DNA of 33,316 nucleotides from Acidobacteriota bacterium (GTDB taxonomy: Bacteria; Acidobacteriota; Terriglobia; Terriglobales; Acidobacteriaceae), in contig JAGWRX010000072.1 of NCBI GenBank assembly GCA_028876395.1, positions 1-33,316 on the forward strand, written 5' to 3'. This document shows, in pieces, positions 26,325 through 33,316 of this stretch. The notes below the pieces were generated by a model. That model made no database searches and had not been told where the DNA came from. It saw only the letters and a program-made list of their open reading frames with translations. The stretch's first letter is position 1. The number at the start of each line of letters is the position of its first letter. The position numbers and the translations under genes were made by a program.

Positions 26325-27380
26325 TTACGAGGCGGGCAGCAACTGCGCGCTCGGCGTGGACTTCGCAATCTCCAGTTCTTCCTCGGTCATGTCCACGGCA
26401 ACATCCGCAAACAGCGGAGTGCTAAGATAGCGCTCGCCCGTGTCCGGCAACATGCACAGAATCGTCGAGCCCTCGGGAGCTTCCGCCGCCACGCGCAGCG
26501 CGCCAGCAAAGGTCGCGCCGGAGGAGATGCCCACGAAGATGCCTTCGTTGCGCGCCAGTTCCTTGCTGCAGCGCATGGCATCTGCGTTTGTGATGCGCAG
26601 CACCTGGCTGATCACCTTCATGTCCACGGCGTCGCCCACCAGCTTCGCGATAAAGTCCGGGCTCCAGCCCTGCTGCGGGTGAGGCTTCCACGAGGGATGG
26701 GCCGCCGCTGCCGAGCCGTCCGCGTTCCGCTCCTGCGCGATGCCGCTGGAGAGCATCGGCGCGTCGTCGGGTTCGCACACCACAATCTTCGTCTCAGGCC
26801 GCTCCTTGGCCAGCACCCGTGCGACGCCCTTCAGCGTGCCGCCGGTGCCGAAGCCTGTTACCCAGTAGTCCAGCCGTTCGTCCTTGAAGTCTTCCACAAT
26901 TTCCCTGGCCGTCGTGTAGGAGTGCATGGCGGCATTGGCTTCATTTTCAAACTGGCGCGTGAGAAACCAGCCGTGCTTTTCAGCCAGCTCAATGGCTTTG
27001 GCCACCATGGCCATGCCTCTGCCCGCCGCCGGCGTCAGAATCACCTTCGCGCCGAGAAAACGCATCAGCTTGCGCCGCTCCACGCTGAAGGTCTCCGCCA
27101 TGGTGACCACCAGCGGGTATCCCTTCTGCGCGCACACCATGGCCAGCCCGATGCCGGTATTGCCGCTCGTCGCCTCCACCACGGTCTGCCCCGGCTTCAG
27201 GCGTCCGGTCCTCTCCGCATCCACAATCACGCCAAGGGCGAGACGGTCCTTGACGGAGCCGAGCGGGTTGAAGGCCTCCATCTTCACATACAGATTCACA
27301 TCGGGAGGGGCGAGCTTGTTGATTCGCACCACTGGGGTGTTCCCGACGGTTTCAAGGATGTTGCTGTATCGCTTTCCCAT
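26325..27380 (-). CDS. cysK: Cysteine synthase A-like PLP enzyme (O-acetylserine sulfhydrylase)
   Basis: 351 residues. PLP is bound by K44 (NPLGSVKDR); TSGNTG (71-76) binds the substrate carboxylate and GFGTGGTLKG the PLP phosphate. GISSGATFAG is the late Ser-containing PLP ring contact. It makes cysteine from O-acetylserine and sulfide in the cytoplasm. It is about 30 residues longer than E. coli CysK because of an insert around residues 208-240 containing HPSWKPHPQQGWSPDFI, known in a subset of CysK-like proteins. AAGGAGAGG upstream supports the start, and a GGTACAAT box lies 24 bases upstream. It is divergent from the decarboxylase gene. Cystathionine beta-synthase-like activity is less likely because no CBS domain is present. 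Confidence 0.9.
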   Translation of the reverse strand: MGKRYSNILETVGNTPVVRINKLAPPDVNLYVKMEAFNPLGSVKDRLALGVIVDAERTGRLKPGQTVVEATSGNTGIGLAMVCAQKGYPLVVTMAETFSVERRKLMRFLGAKVILTPAAGRGMAMVAKAIELAEKHGWFLTRQFENEANAAMHSYTTAREIVEDFKDERLDYWVTGFGTGGTLKGVARVLAKERPETKIVVCEPDDAPMLSSGIAQERNADGSAAAAHPSWKPHPQQGWSPDFIAKLVGDAVDMKVISQVLRITNADAMRCSKELARNEGIFVGISSGATFAGALRVAAEAPEGSTILCMLPDTGERYLSTPLFADVAVDMTEEELEIAKSTPSAQLLPAS

Positions 27381-27404
27381 TGACCTCTCCTTTGGATGCG
27401 GGCA

Positions 27405-27412
27405 ATTGTACC
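27405..27412 (-). promoter_or_regulatory. -10-like box GGTACAAT upstream of cysteine synthase
   Basis: Reads GGTACAAT on the minus strand and ends 24 bases before the ATG at 27380. Same core as the boxes at 7679, 12106 and 23193. No clear -35. Confidence 0.4.
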
Positions 27413-27458
27413 GCCCATCGTCTAAACAGCGAAAGCGAAAAACAGTTCGTCGTCATCA

Positions 27459-27466
27459 GGTAAAAT
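27459..27466 (+). promoter_or_regulatory. -10-like box GGTAAAAT upstream of PLP decarboxylase
   Basis: GGTAAAAT ends 16 bases before the ATG at 27483, with GAGG between as a ribosome binding site. It differs from GGTACAAT by one base. A very short leader is implied. Confidence 0.4.
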
Positions 27467-27482
27467 TCCCGCGAGGCTCGTT

Positions 27483-28982
27483 ATGCCCAACGAAGAAAGC
27501 ATTGAGAAGCGCATATCGCCACTGGACATGGGCTCCCGGGAGTTCCGGGAATTGGGCGCTCAACTCATCGACCGCATCGCCGGCTTTCTTGACTCGCTTC
27601 CCAGCCGTCCCGTAACGCCGGGTGAATCGCCGGCCAGTGTTCGCGAGGCTCTCGATGCTGGGCGCTCCCTGCCACAGCACAGCGCTGACCCCGCGCAACT
27701 GCTCAACCATGCTGCCGACCTGCTCTTCGAGCACTCGCTCTTCAATGGGCATCCGCGCTTCTGGGGATACATCACCTCGTCTGCCGCGCCCATCGGCGCC
27801 CTGGGAGATCTGCTGGCCGCCGCGGTCAACCCCAACGTCGGCGCCTGGCTGCTGTCGCCGATGGCCAGCGAAATTGAAGCTCAGACTATTCGCTGGATCG
27901 CCGAAATGCTGGGCTATCCCGCGGACTGTGGCGGTCTGTTTGTGAGCGGCGGAAACATGGCGAACTTCGTCTGCTTTCTTGCCGCGCGGCAGGCAAAGGC
28001 AGGCTGGGATGTGCGCAAAGAGGGGATGGCGGGCGCGCGCCTGCGCGTCTACTGCTCAAAGGAGACGCATACCTGGGTGCAGAAGGCGGCGGACATCTCC
28101 GGCCTGGGCACGGACGCCATCCGCTGGATCGGCGTGGATGATGCAATGCGTGTGGACCTGACCGCTCTGAGAGAGCAGATTCTCGCGGACATCGCAGCGG
28201 GAGACAAGCCGGTACTGGTCGTGGGGAATGCAGGCTCCGTGAGCACCGGCGCCATTGATCCACTGCCGCAGCTGGCCGCGCTCTGCCGCGAGTTCAATCT
28301 CTGGTTTCATGTGGATGGCGCATACGGCGGCCTGGCCGCAGTGTTGCCGGATGCTCCCCAAGCGCTCACCGGATTGCGCGAGGCGGACTCAGTGGCCGTG
28401 GACCCGCACAAGTGGCTCTACGCGCCGCTGGAGGCAGGCTGCGCGCTGGTGCGCGACCCGGAAAAGCTGCGCGATGCCTTCGCTTATCATCCTGTCTATT
28501 ATCACTTCGGCGTTGAAGCCATCAATTACTTCGACCTCGGTCCCCAGAATTCACGCGGGTTCCGCGCGCTCAAGATCTGGCTTGCGCTGCAGCAGGCGGG
28601 GCGCGACGGTTATGTCCGGATGATCTCCGACGATGTGCGGCTGGCGCGGGCGCTCTTCGCGCGCATCCCGCAATACCCCGAGCTTGAAGCGCTCACGCAA
28701 TCGCTGAGCATCACCACTTTCCGTTATGTACCCGCGGATCTGAGTTCCGGCGACGAGAAGGTGGCCGCCTATCTGGATAAGTTGAATCTTGAGCTGCTCA
28801 CGCGCCTGCAGAACAGCGGCCGGGTCTATCTGTCGAATGCGGTGATCCAGGGCAAGTTCGCGTTGCGCGTCTGCATCGTCAACTTCCGCACGTCGCTCGC
28901 GGATGTGGAAGCACTGCTGCCCATCGTTGTCGCAACCGGCAACGAACTGGATGCCGCACTGCGCCCCCAGGAGCTTTCATAG
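27483..28982 (+). CDS. PLP-dependent decarboxylase, aromatic-L-amino-acid/glutamate decarboxylase family
   Basis: 499 residues, group II decarboxylase fold. The PLP lysine is K310 in VDPHKWLYAPLEAG; D278 (WFHVDGAYGG) pairs with the pyridine nitrogen and H196 (KETHTWVQKAADISGLG) stacks on the ring. HPRFWGYITSSAAPIGALGD near residue 90 is the N-terminal active-site loop typical of the family. Substrates in the family include aromatic amino acids, glutamate, diaminobutyrate and cysteine sulfinate; residues seen here do not settle which. Neighbouring cysteine synthase hints at sulfur amino acids but is weak evidence because the two are divergent. GAGG 6 bases upstream supports the start. It is followed after 19 bases by a small membrane protein gene. 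Confidence 0.88.
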   Translation: MPNEESIEKRISPLDMGSREFRELGAQLIDRIAGFLDSLPSRPVTPGESPASVREALDAGRSLPQHSADPAQLLNHAADLLFEHSLFNGHPRFWGYITSSAAPIGALGDLLAAAVNPNVGAWLLSPMASEIEAQTIRWIAEMLGYPADCGGLFVSGGNMANFVCFLAARQAKAGWDVRKEGMAGARLRVYCSKETHTWVQKAADISGLGTDAIRWIGVDDAMRVDLTALREQILADIAAGDKPVLVVGNAGSVSTGAIDPLPQLAALCREFNLWFHVDGAYGGLAAVLPDAPQALTGLREADSVAVDPHKWLYAPLEAGCALVRDPEKLRDAFAYHPVYYHFGVEAINYFDLGPQNSRGFRALKIWLALQQAGRDGYVRMISDDVRLARALFARIPQYPELEALTQSLSITTFRYVPADLSSGDEKVAAYLDKLNLELLTRLQNSGRVYLSNAVIQGKFALRVCIVNFRTSLADVEALLPIVVATGNELDAALRPQELS

Positions 28983-29001
28983 CGCACGCGGTTGGGCTAA
29001 G

Positions 29002-29523
29002 ATGATCCGCACGATGAAGAACTCTTTGCATGTGGTGGCAGCCGCCGGCCTTGCGCTCGGCGCAGTCCTCGGCATGGCGGGAACCATGGCCGCCGCGCCC
29101 AACCTTCGCGCGGCATTCTGGGCCCTCGACTCCGTGGGACTGGTCGTGGCCACCTCCATCCTCGCCATCAGCTACTTCCGCAAAGGCAAGGATGCGATCG
29201 CCGCAGGCTTTCTTGTCTACGCCATCGGAGAGGCCGTGATGCTCTCCGGCACGGCGGCTACGCTTGAGGCCAGCGTTCCCGCGTTTGCCGCTGGCACGGC
29301 CTTGTGGTCCGCGGCGCTTCTGCTCACCAGCGTGCCCAGAGAGTTCGATCACTGGACACGCGCCACAGGCATCCTCGGCGCGCTGCTCTTCGCCGTTACG
29401 TCGGCAAAAATCTTCTGGGGAGAGCAGTTGACGCCCATCGCAAGGCCGCTGCCCTTCTACGCTTACCCTTTCCTCGTGTTCACCTTTGCCGGCTGGACCT
29501 GGACGCTGCTTCGCGAACGCTGA
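29002..29523 (+). CDS. Small multi-pass membrane protein of unknown function
   Basis: 173 residues from the ATG at 29002; an in-frame ATG at 29014 (MKNSLHVV) is equally possible because neither has a strong ribosome binding site. Five or six hydrophobic helices are visible, roughly 10-30, 38-58, 66-88, 93-111, 120-138 and 152-170, with short charged loops (FRKGKD, VPREFDHW). No catalytic motif is recognised. It lies 19 bases after the decarboxylase and 19 bases before the DinB-like gene, all in one direction, so it is probably in their operon. It could be a transporter-like or scaffold protein; no function can be given. Confidence 0.65.
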   Translation: MIRTMKNSLHVVAAAGLALGAVLGMAGTMAAAPNLRAAFWALDSVGLVVATSILAISYFRKGKDAIAAGFLVYAIGEAVMLSGTAATLEASVPAFAAGTALWSAALLLTSVPREFDHWTRATGILGALLFAVTSAKIFWGEQLTPIARPLPFYAYPFLVFTFAGWTWTLLRER

Positions 29524-29542
29524 AGCCCACACAAGGAGCCTG

Positions 29543-30082
29543 ATGGAACACGATCTGCAACACATAACCGCCCTGCTGGAGCGCACGCCCGCTGCGCTTG
29601 ACTCGCTGCTGCGCGGCCTGCCCGATGCCTTGACGCTGGCCAATGAAGGCGAGAACACGTGGAGCGCGTTCGACGTGGTTGCGCACCTGATTCACCTTGA
29701 GCGGACTGACTGGATGCCGCGCGCGCGTGTGATAGTGGAGCACGGCGAGAGCCAGCCATTTGAACCGTTTGATCGGATGGGGTACCTGCGCGAGAGCGAG
29801 GGCAAGCTGCTGGAACATCTGCTGGACGAGTTTGCCGGTGCGCGGCAGGAGAGCCTGCGCCAGTTGCGCGCGCTCAAGCTGCAGCCCGCGGACCTTGCGC
29901 GGCGCGGCCTTCATCCGGCGTTGGGCACGGTCACGCTAGGCCAGTTGCTGGCCACCTGGGCCGCGCATGACTTGACGCATCTGCACCAGATTGCGCGCGT
30001 GATGGCGCACCAGTACCGCGAGGCCGTGGGCCCGTGGAGCGCCTACCTGGGCGTGTTGCAGTGCGCAGGGCACAGTTCCTGA
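29543..30082 (+). CDS. DinB-like (YfiT/DinB four-helix) protein
   Basis: 179 residues from the ATG at 29543, preceded by AAGGAG. The frame extends further upstream but without family features. The fold is a four-helix bundle with a metal-binding His set: H48 in VVAHLIHLE and H142, H146 in WAAHDLTHLHQIARVM, the DinB superfamily pattern. Members act as metal-dependent thiol transferases or hydrolases, often with bacillithiol or mycothiol, but many are uncharacterised. It is the third gene of the short plus-strand run from 27483 and is convergent, with only 9 bases between, with the DUF302 gene. Confidence 0.82.
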   Translation: MEHDLQHITALLERTPAALDSLLRGLPDALTLANEGENTWSAFDVVAHLIHLERTDWMPRARVIVEHGESQPFEPFDRMGYLRESEGKLLEHLLDEFAGARQESLRQLRALKLQPADLARRGLHPALGTVTLGQLLATWAAHDLTHLHQIARVMAHQYREAVGPWSAYLGVLQCAGHSS

Positions 30083-30091
30083 GCCAGACGC

Positions 30092-30481
30092 CTACTTTGC
30101 CGACTCATCCACGATGGATACAACCGCTGTTTGCACCAGCGCGGCGACCGGCTCAATGCCCTTGCCGGGAAAGAACTGGCCCATCAGGCTGGGCAGCATG
30201 GTGCTGATGTACGTCTTCCCTTCCTTCTGGTAAACCATGATGGGGCATGGAAGCATGAGGGCGGTGGTGATGTCCATCTGCAGCACCTCCTGCGCGTACT
30301 TTGCGTTGCAGACTTCGACGATCTTCAGCGGCTCGCGCTCGAAGCCCTTCTCCGCAAGTGTTGCCGCCACATCATGGGTGTGCAGCACGCGAAAGCCTTT
30401 TGCTGCGGTGTTCTCTTCCACGGCCTTGACTGCTTCGTCAAATGTTTTGGACGTAATAACGCTGTACTGAAAGTCCTTCAT
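30092..30481 (-). CDS. DUF302 domain protein
   Basis: 129 residues from the ATG at 30481, chosen because AGGAG lies 8 bases upstream and MKDFQYSVITSKTFDEAVKA is a usual DUF302 start; longer frames read into the promoter. Conserved parts are FRVLHTHDVAATLAEKG, IVEVCNAKYA and the MLPCPIMVYQKEGKTYIST segment. DUF302 proteins are small alpha/beta proteins of unknown function, often found with stress or sulfur/metal genes. TGTAAT on the minus strand, 28 bases upstream, could be a -10 box. It is divergent from the universal stress protein gene. Confidence 0.85.
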   Translation of the reverse strand: MKDFQYSVITSKTFDEAVKAVEENTAAKGFRVLHTHDVAATLAEKGFEREPLKIVEVCNAKYAQEVLQMDITTALMLPCPIMVYQKEGKTYISTMLPSLMGQFFPGKGIEPVAALVQTAVVSIVDESAK

Positions 30482-30729
30482 GTACTGCTCTCCTTTCACG
30501 CAGACTCCCATTACACTCCAGAGAGTCCAGCCCAGGCTCAAAGGCGTCCGCTGGAGCCTTAGACGGTCTGGCGAGGAGGATGGCGGCACATCACAGCGGC
30601 GCACCCTCAATTGCGGTAGACTCGGCAAGGACCAGGATTGGGGCTGGCTGCCAAGCCATGCTGCTCCTGATGGATTGCTCGCAGCTTCAAATGCCCTCGG
30701 GATTTGGAATGCAGGAGGAGGTATGGGTC

Positions 30730-31167
30730 GTGAGCTTCAAAAAGATTCTGATTGCAGTGGATGAAGGCGCGTCTGCCGCGCATGCCGCGGATGCGGGAAC
30801 CGATCTGGCGCGCCAGCTTGGCGCAGAGGTTGCCTTTGTTACGGTCGTGGACCCTGCCATGATGCGGGTGGCCATGGACTCCGGCATCTCAGAGGTCAAA
30901 TGGCAGGCCGAGGCGCAGCGCGAGGCAAAGAGCCTTCTGAGAGCTTTTACATCCCGTGCGGCAGCGACGCCTCCGCCGCTTGAGTTTCTTGAGTTGGGCA
31001 AGCCCGCCGCCAAGATCGTCGAGACGGCCAAGGCCTGGCCCGCCGACCTGATCGTGATGGGCACGCACGGCGGCAATGTCGTCAGCAACATCCTGCTGGG
31101 CAGCGTTGCCCAGGGAGTGCTGCGCCACGCGCCATGTCCGGTAATGGTGCTGCGCGCACCGGAATAG
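30730..31167 (+). CDS. Universal stress protein (UspA family)
   Basis: 145 residues from a GTG at 30730, chosen because GGAGGAG ends 9 bases upstream and translation starts with SFKKILIAVDEGA, the standard first strand. An ATG at 30709 in the same frame would add seven residues. The C-terminal motif MGTHGG, nine residues on, then GSVAQGVLRHAPCPVMVLR is the ATP-binding signature Gx2Gx9GS, so it probably belongs to the nucleotide-binding class. Such proteins help cells survive starvation, acid or oxidative stress. It is divergent from the DUF302 gene (spacer 30482-30729) and 72 bases upstream of the M50 protease gene. Confidence 0.88.
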   Translation: MSFKKILIAVDEGASAAHAADAGTDLARQLGAEVAFVTVVDPAMMRVAMDSGISEVKWQAEAQREAKSLLRAFTSRAAATPPPLEFLELGKPAAKIVETAKAWPADLIVMGTHGGNVVSNILLGSVAQGVLRHAPCPVMVLRAPE

Positions 31168-31239
31168 CGCGGCGGGCGCGTTGCTCTTTGCGCTGCAAAT
31201 GTGCCCTAATAACGTGTTGCACTGGAAGGACATCCGCAC

Positions 31240-32358
31240 ATGTCGCCACGTGGTATTCCAATCGGCCGCATCTTCGGCATCTCCATCGATCTGGACTACT
31301 CCTGGTTCCTGATCGTCGGCCTGATGGCCTGGATGCTGGCGGCCAGCTACTACCCGGCAGAGTTCAAGGGCTGGTCGCCCGGCGAATACTGGCTCGTCGG
31401 CACCGCCACCGCGCTCATGCTCTTCGTCAGCGTGCTTATTCACGAGCTGGCTCACTCGCTCATGGCCAAACGCTTCGGCCTTGCCGTGCCGCGCATCACG
31501 CTCTTCCTCTTCGGCGGAGTCGCCCAGATTGCCGCCGAGCCCCCCAGCGCCGTCGCCGAGTTCTGGATTGCCCTCGTCGGCCCTGTCACCAGCCTTGCCC
31601 TCGCCGCCGTCTTCTGGGGCATCAAGCCGCTGCTGGCCGCCTGGCAGCCTGGCTTCGCGCTGGTCGAATACCTTGCCACCCTCAACGTGGTCCTCGCCGT
31701 CTTCAATCTCATCCCCGGCTTCCCGCTCGACGGAGGCCGCGTGCTGCGCGCCCTCGTCTGGCGCTTCACCGGCAGCTACCTCCGCGCCACCACCAGCGCC
31801 GCGCTCACGGGCCGCTTCTTCGGCTTTGTTTTGATCTTTCTGGGCGTCTGGCAGGCCTTGTCGTCCAACCTCATCGGCGGCATGTGGATCGCTTTCATCG
31901 GATGGTTTCTTGAGAGCGCCGCCGGCAGCCAGCTGCAGCAGGAGACGCTCAAGAACCTGCTCGGCGGCCACAAGGTGCGCGACGCCATGCAGCGCAGCTT
32001 CGTCCAGGCGCCCAGCCAGATCAGCCTCCAGGACCTCGTCGACCAGTTCATCCTGCCGTCCAATGTGAATTACGTGATTCTGACAACATTCGACGCCCCT
32101 GCCGGAATGGCCACCCTGGCTGAGATTCAGGCCGTCCCGCGCGAGGAGTGGGCCACCACCCCCGCCCGCGCCGTCATGGTGCCGCTTGAAAAGCTCGAAA
32201 CCACCGAGCCCGACGCCGTCCTCTGGTCCGCCTTCCAGAAAATGGGCCGCGACGGCGTCAATGAGCTGCCCGTCATCGAAGGGAATCAGATCGTCGGCGT
32301 CCTCACCCGCGAAGACGTCGTCCACTACCTCAGCCTGCTGCAATCGCTGGCGGCGTGA
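31240..32358 (+). CDS. Site-2 protease family zinc metalloprotease (M50) with C-terminal CBS domains
   Basis: 372 residues. Membrane helices are visible at about 22-38, 52-70, 108-128, 142-162 and 190-215. The zinc site is HELAH (68-72), completed by D164 in NLIPGFPLDGGR (156-167). These lie in the membrane, as in SpoIVFB/Rip3-type site-2 proteases, which cut other proteins inside the bilayer. Residues about 240-365 form CBS-like repeats (KVRDAMQRSFVQAP and VIEGNQIVGVLTREDVVHYL), probably sensing adenine nucleotides. It carries no PDZ domain. It lies 72 bases after the universal stress protein gene and convergent with the VIT-type gene. The substrate is unknown; a membrane anti-sigma factor is encoded about 6 kb away. 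Confidence 0.9.
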   Translation: MSPRGIPIGRIFGISIDLDYSWFLIVGLMAWMLAASYYPAEFKGWSPGEYWLVGTATALMLFVSVLIHELAHSLMAKRFGLAVPRITLFLFGGVAQIAAEPPSAVAEFWIALVGPVTSLALAAVFWGIKPLLAAWQPGFALVEYLATLNVVLAVFNLIPGFPLDGGRVLRALVWRFTGSYLRATTSAALTGRFFGFVLIFLGVWQALSSNLIGGMWIAFIGWFLESAAGSQLQQETLKNLLGGHKVRDAMQRSFVQAPSQISLQDLVDQFILPSNVNYVILTTFDAPAGMATLAEIQAVPREEWATTPARAVMVPLEKLETTEPDAVLWSAFQKMGRDGVNELPVIEGNQIVGVLTREDVVHYLSLLQSLAA

Positions 32359-32425
32359 GGTCTAAAGTTGTAAATCGCGAATTCCGGAGGGAGCCGGGAG
32401 CTTCAACCCCCGGAAAGAGCCCCGC

Positions 32426-33121
32426 TTACCCAACCGCGCCGAAGAGCCAGCCTACGCCCGCCGTCAGCACCATGGCGAAGGCGCCCCAGAATGTCACGCG
32501 AAATGCGCCGACCATCACGCCGGCGCCGCCTGTGCGCGCGGCCACTCCGCCGAGCACGGCGAGGAAGACGAGCGAGGCCGCGGAGACCAGCGTGATCAGA
32601 AGCGTTCCGGCGGTGAGGGCGGTGACCAGCAGGGGCAGGGCTGCTCCGCAGGCGAAGCTGGCCGCCGAGGCCCACGCCGCCTGGAACGGACGCGCGCGGA
32701 GCATTTCCACGATGCCCAGTTCGTCGCGCGCGTGGGCGCCGAGCGCGTCATGGGCCATCAGTTGCTGGGCCACCTGCTCGGCCAGCGGCCGCTCCAGCCC
32801 GCGCGCCACGTAAATGTCGGTCAGCTCCTTGTGCTCGCCCCGTTCGTCTGATGCCAGCTCCGCAGCCTCCAGCGCCAGGTCGGCCTTTTCCGTGTCCGCC
32901 TGCGAGTGCACGGAGACGTACTCCCCGGCAGCCATCGACATGGCTCCCGCGACCAGGCTGGCAGTGCCCGCGACGAGAATGTTCTTGTGTGTGGCATGCG
33001 CGGCGGCGACGCCCAGCACCAGGCTCGCCGTGGAGACGATGCCGTCATTCGCGCCCAGCACCGCCGCCCGCAGCCAGCCGATGCGATCCGTTCTGTGCAG
33101 TTCCGGTTTGCCTCTGGACAT
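32426..33121 (-). CDS. VIT1/CCC1-family iron/manganese transporter
   Basis: 231 residues from the ATG at 33121; a longer frame to 33160 lacks family features. The N-terminal helices carry LRAAVLGANDGIVSTASLVL and GAMSMAAGEYVSVHSQADTE, the signature of vacuolar iron transporter-like proteins. A charged cytoplasmic stretch (about 70-135) rich in Glu and His follows, where metal is bound. Three C-terminal helices close the protein (about 145-168, 172-195, 205-230). Five membrane helices are expected. It probably exports Fe2+ or Mn2+ from the cytoplasm. It is convergent with the M50 gene, 67 bases apart. Metal specificity cannot be read. Confidence 0.9.
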   Translation of the reverse strand: MSRGKPELHRTDRIGWLRAAVLGANDGIVSTASLVLGVAAAHATHKNILVAGTASLVAGAMSMAAGEYVSVHSQADTEKADLALEAAELASDERGEHKELTDIYVARGLERPLAEQVAQQLMAHDALGAHARDELGIVEMLRARPFQAAWASAASFACGAALPLLVTALTAGTLLITLVSAASLVFLAVLGGVAARTGGAGVMVGAFRVTFWGAFAMVLTAGVGWLFGAVG

Positions 33122-33250
33122 TCTCGCGCCCCCGATTGCTTTTCCTGCCGAATCTACCACAAGCCGGGATTCGGAAACCGTGACAGAGGGCCTGTGCCTT
33201 GGGCGTGCTGACGTGCGAAGACGTGGTGCTAGGCGGTATCGACATATACA

Positions 33251-33297
33251 CTTGGCGGCTTGGAGAAAACCTGGTGTCTTTGGTCCATGCCGCCAAG
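33251..33297. repeat. 9-base inverted repeat near window end
   Basis: CTTGGCGGC (33251-33259) and GCCGCCAAG (33289-33297) are perfect arms 29 bases apart in the 195-base stretch after the VIT gene start. No gene is seen in 33122-33316. It may be a regulatory hairpin or belong to the promoter of a gene beyond the window. Confidence 0.3.
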
Positions 33298-33316
33298 CCG
33301 ATATGAGTTGAGTGAA

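Noticed and set aside
30889..32343. 484-codon open frame on the minus strand
   Set aside because: It is antisense to the universal stress protein and M50 genes, with an Asp/Glu/Gly-rich product typical of mirror frames.
32394..32413. Hairpin CCGGG...CCCGG between the M50 and VIT genes as a terminator
   Set aside because: The stem is only 5 base pairs with a 10-base loop and no T-run, so it is not supported.

Overview
The window looks like a chromosomal segment of an Acidobacteriota bacterium, most likely family Acidobacteriaceae (Acidobacterium, Granulicella or Terriglobus type). The reasons are: a cupin that matches, residue for residue at its metal site, the manganese (R)-hydroxynitrile lyases known from Granulicella and Acidobacterium; a DUF4382 lipoprotein; hairpin repeats flanked by TGGGGCACC; and high-GC, densely packed genes. 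This assignment rests on recognition, not on a database search. I see no rRNA, tRNA, CRISPR array, transposase or phage gene.

Region 1 (1-9.9 kb) is an accessory redox/aldehyde block. After the 3' end of a TetR regulator and a 356-base non-coding stretch with repeats, seven genes lie on the minus strand: a hydroxynitrile-lyase-like cupin, a quinone-oxidoreductase-type MDR protein, a Tat-exported molybdenum hydroxylase pair (IorB/IorA type), a Tat-exported aldo/keto reductase, a second cytoplasmic aldo/keto reductase and a YahK-like zinc aldehyde reductase. A divergent AraC-family activator follows. The layout resembles the YqhC-YqhD-DkgA aldehyde response of E. coli. By eye the first ~6 kb is less GC-rich at third positions than the rest.

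Region 2 (10-20.7 kb) is sugar and oxidative metabolism. It holds an OprB-type carbohydrate porin and a Mn-type superoxide dismutase on the minus strand. Divergent from these is a plus-strand series: GH15 glucoamylase, transketolase, ribose-5-phosphate isomerase B, a HAD phosphatase, a short (probably NAD-preferring) 6-phosphogluconate dehydrogenase and glucose-6-phosphate dehydrogenase. Together they could release glucose from internal alpha-glucans and run most of the pentose phosphate pathway; 6-phosphogluconolactonase is not here. The spacers carry short tandem and inverted octamer repeats just after stop codons. A strong hairpin terminator closes the series.

Region 3 (20.8-26.3 kb) holds the DUF4382 lipoprotein, an RNase HI-like protein and a three-gene envelope-stress-like unit: ECF sigma factor, a membrane anti-sigma factor fused to HEAT-like repeats, and an exported two-PDZ protein with a Gln/Met-rich coiled coil. 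This unit is the best candidate for a little-described system.

Region 4 (26.3-33.3 kb) is mixed: cysteine synthase divergent from a PLP-dependent decarboxylase, a small membrane protein, a DinB-like protein, a DUF302 protein, a universal stress protein, an M50 site-2 protease with C-terminal CBS domains, and a VIT1/CCC1-type iron/manganese transporter. A recurring GGTACAAT (or GGTAAAAT) -10-like box, pointing toward the gene, precedes five starts in the window.
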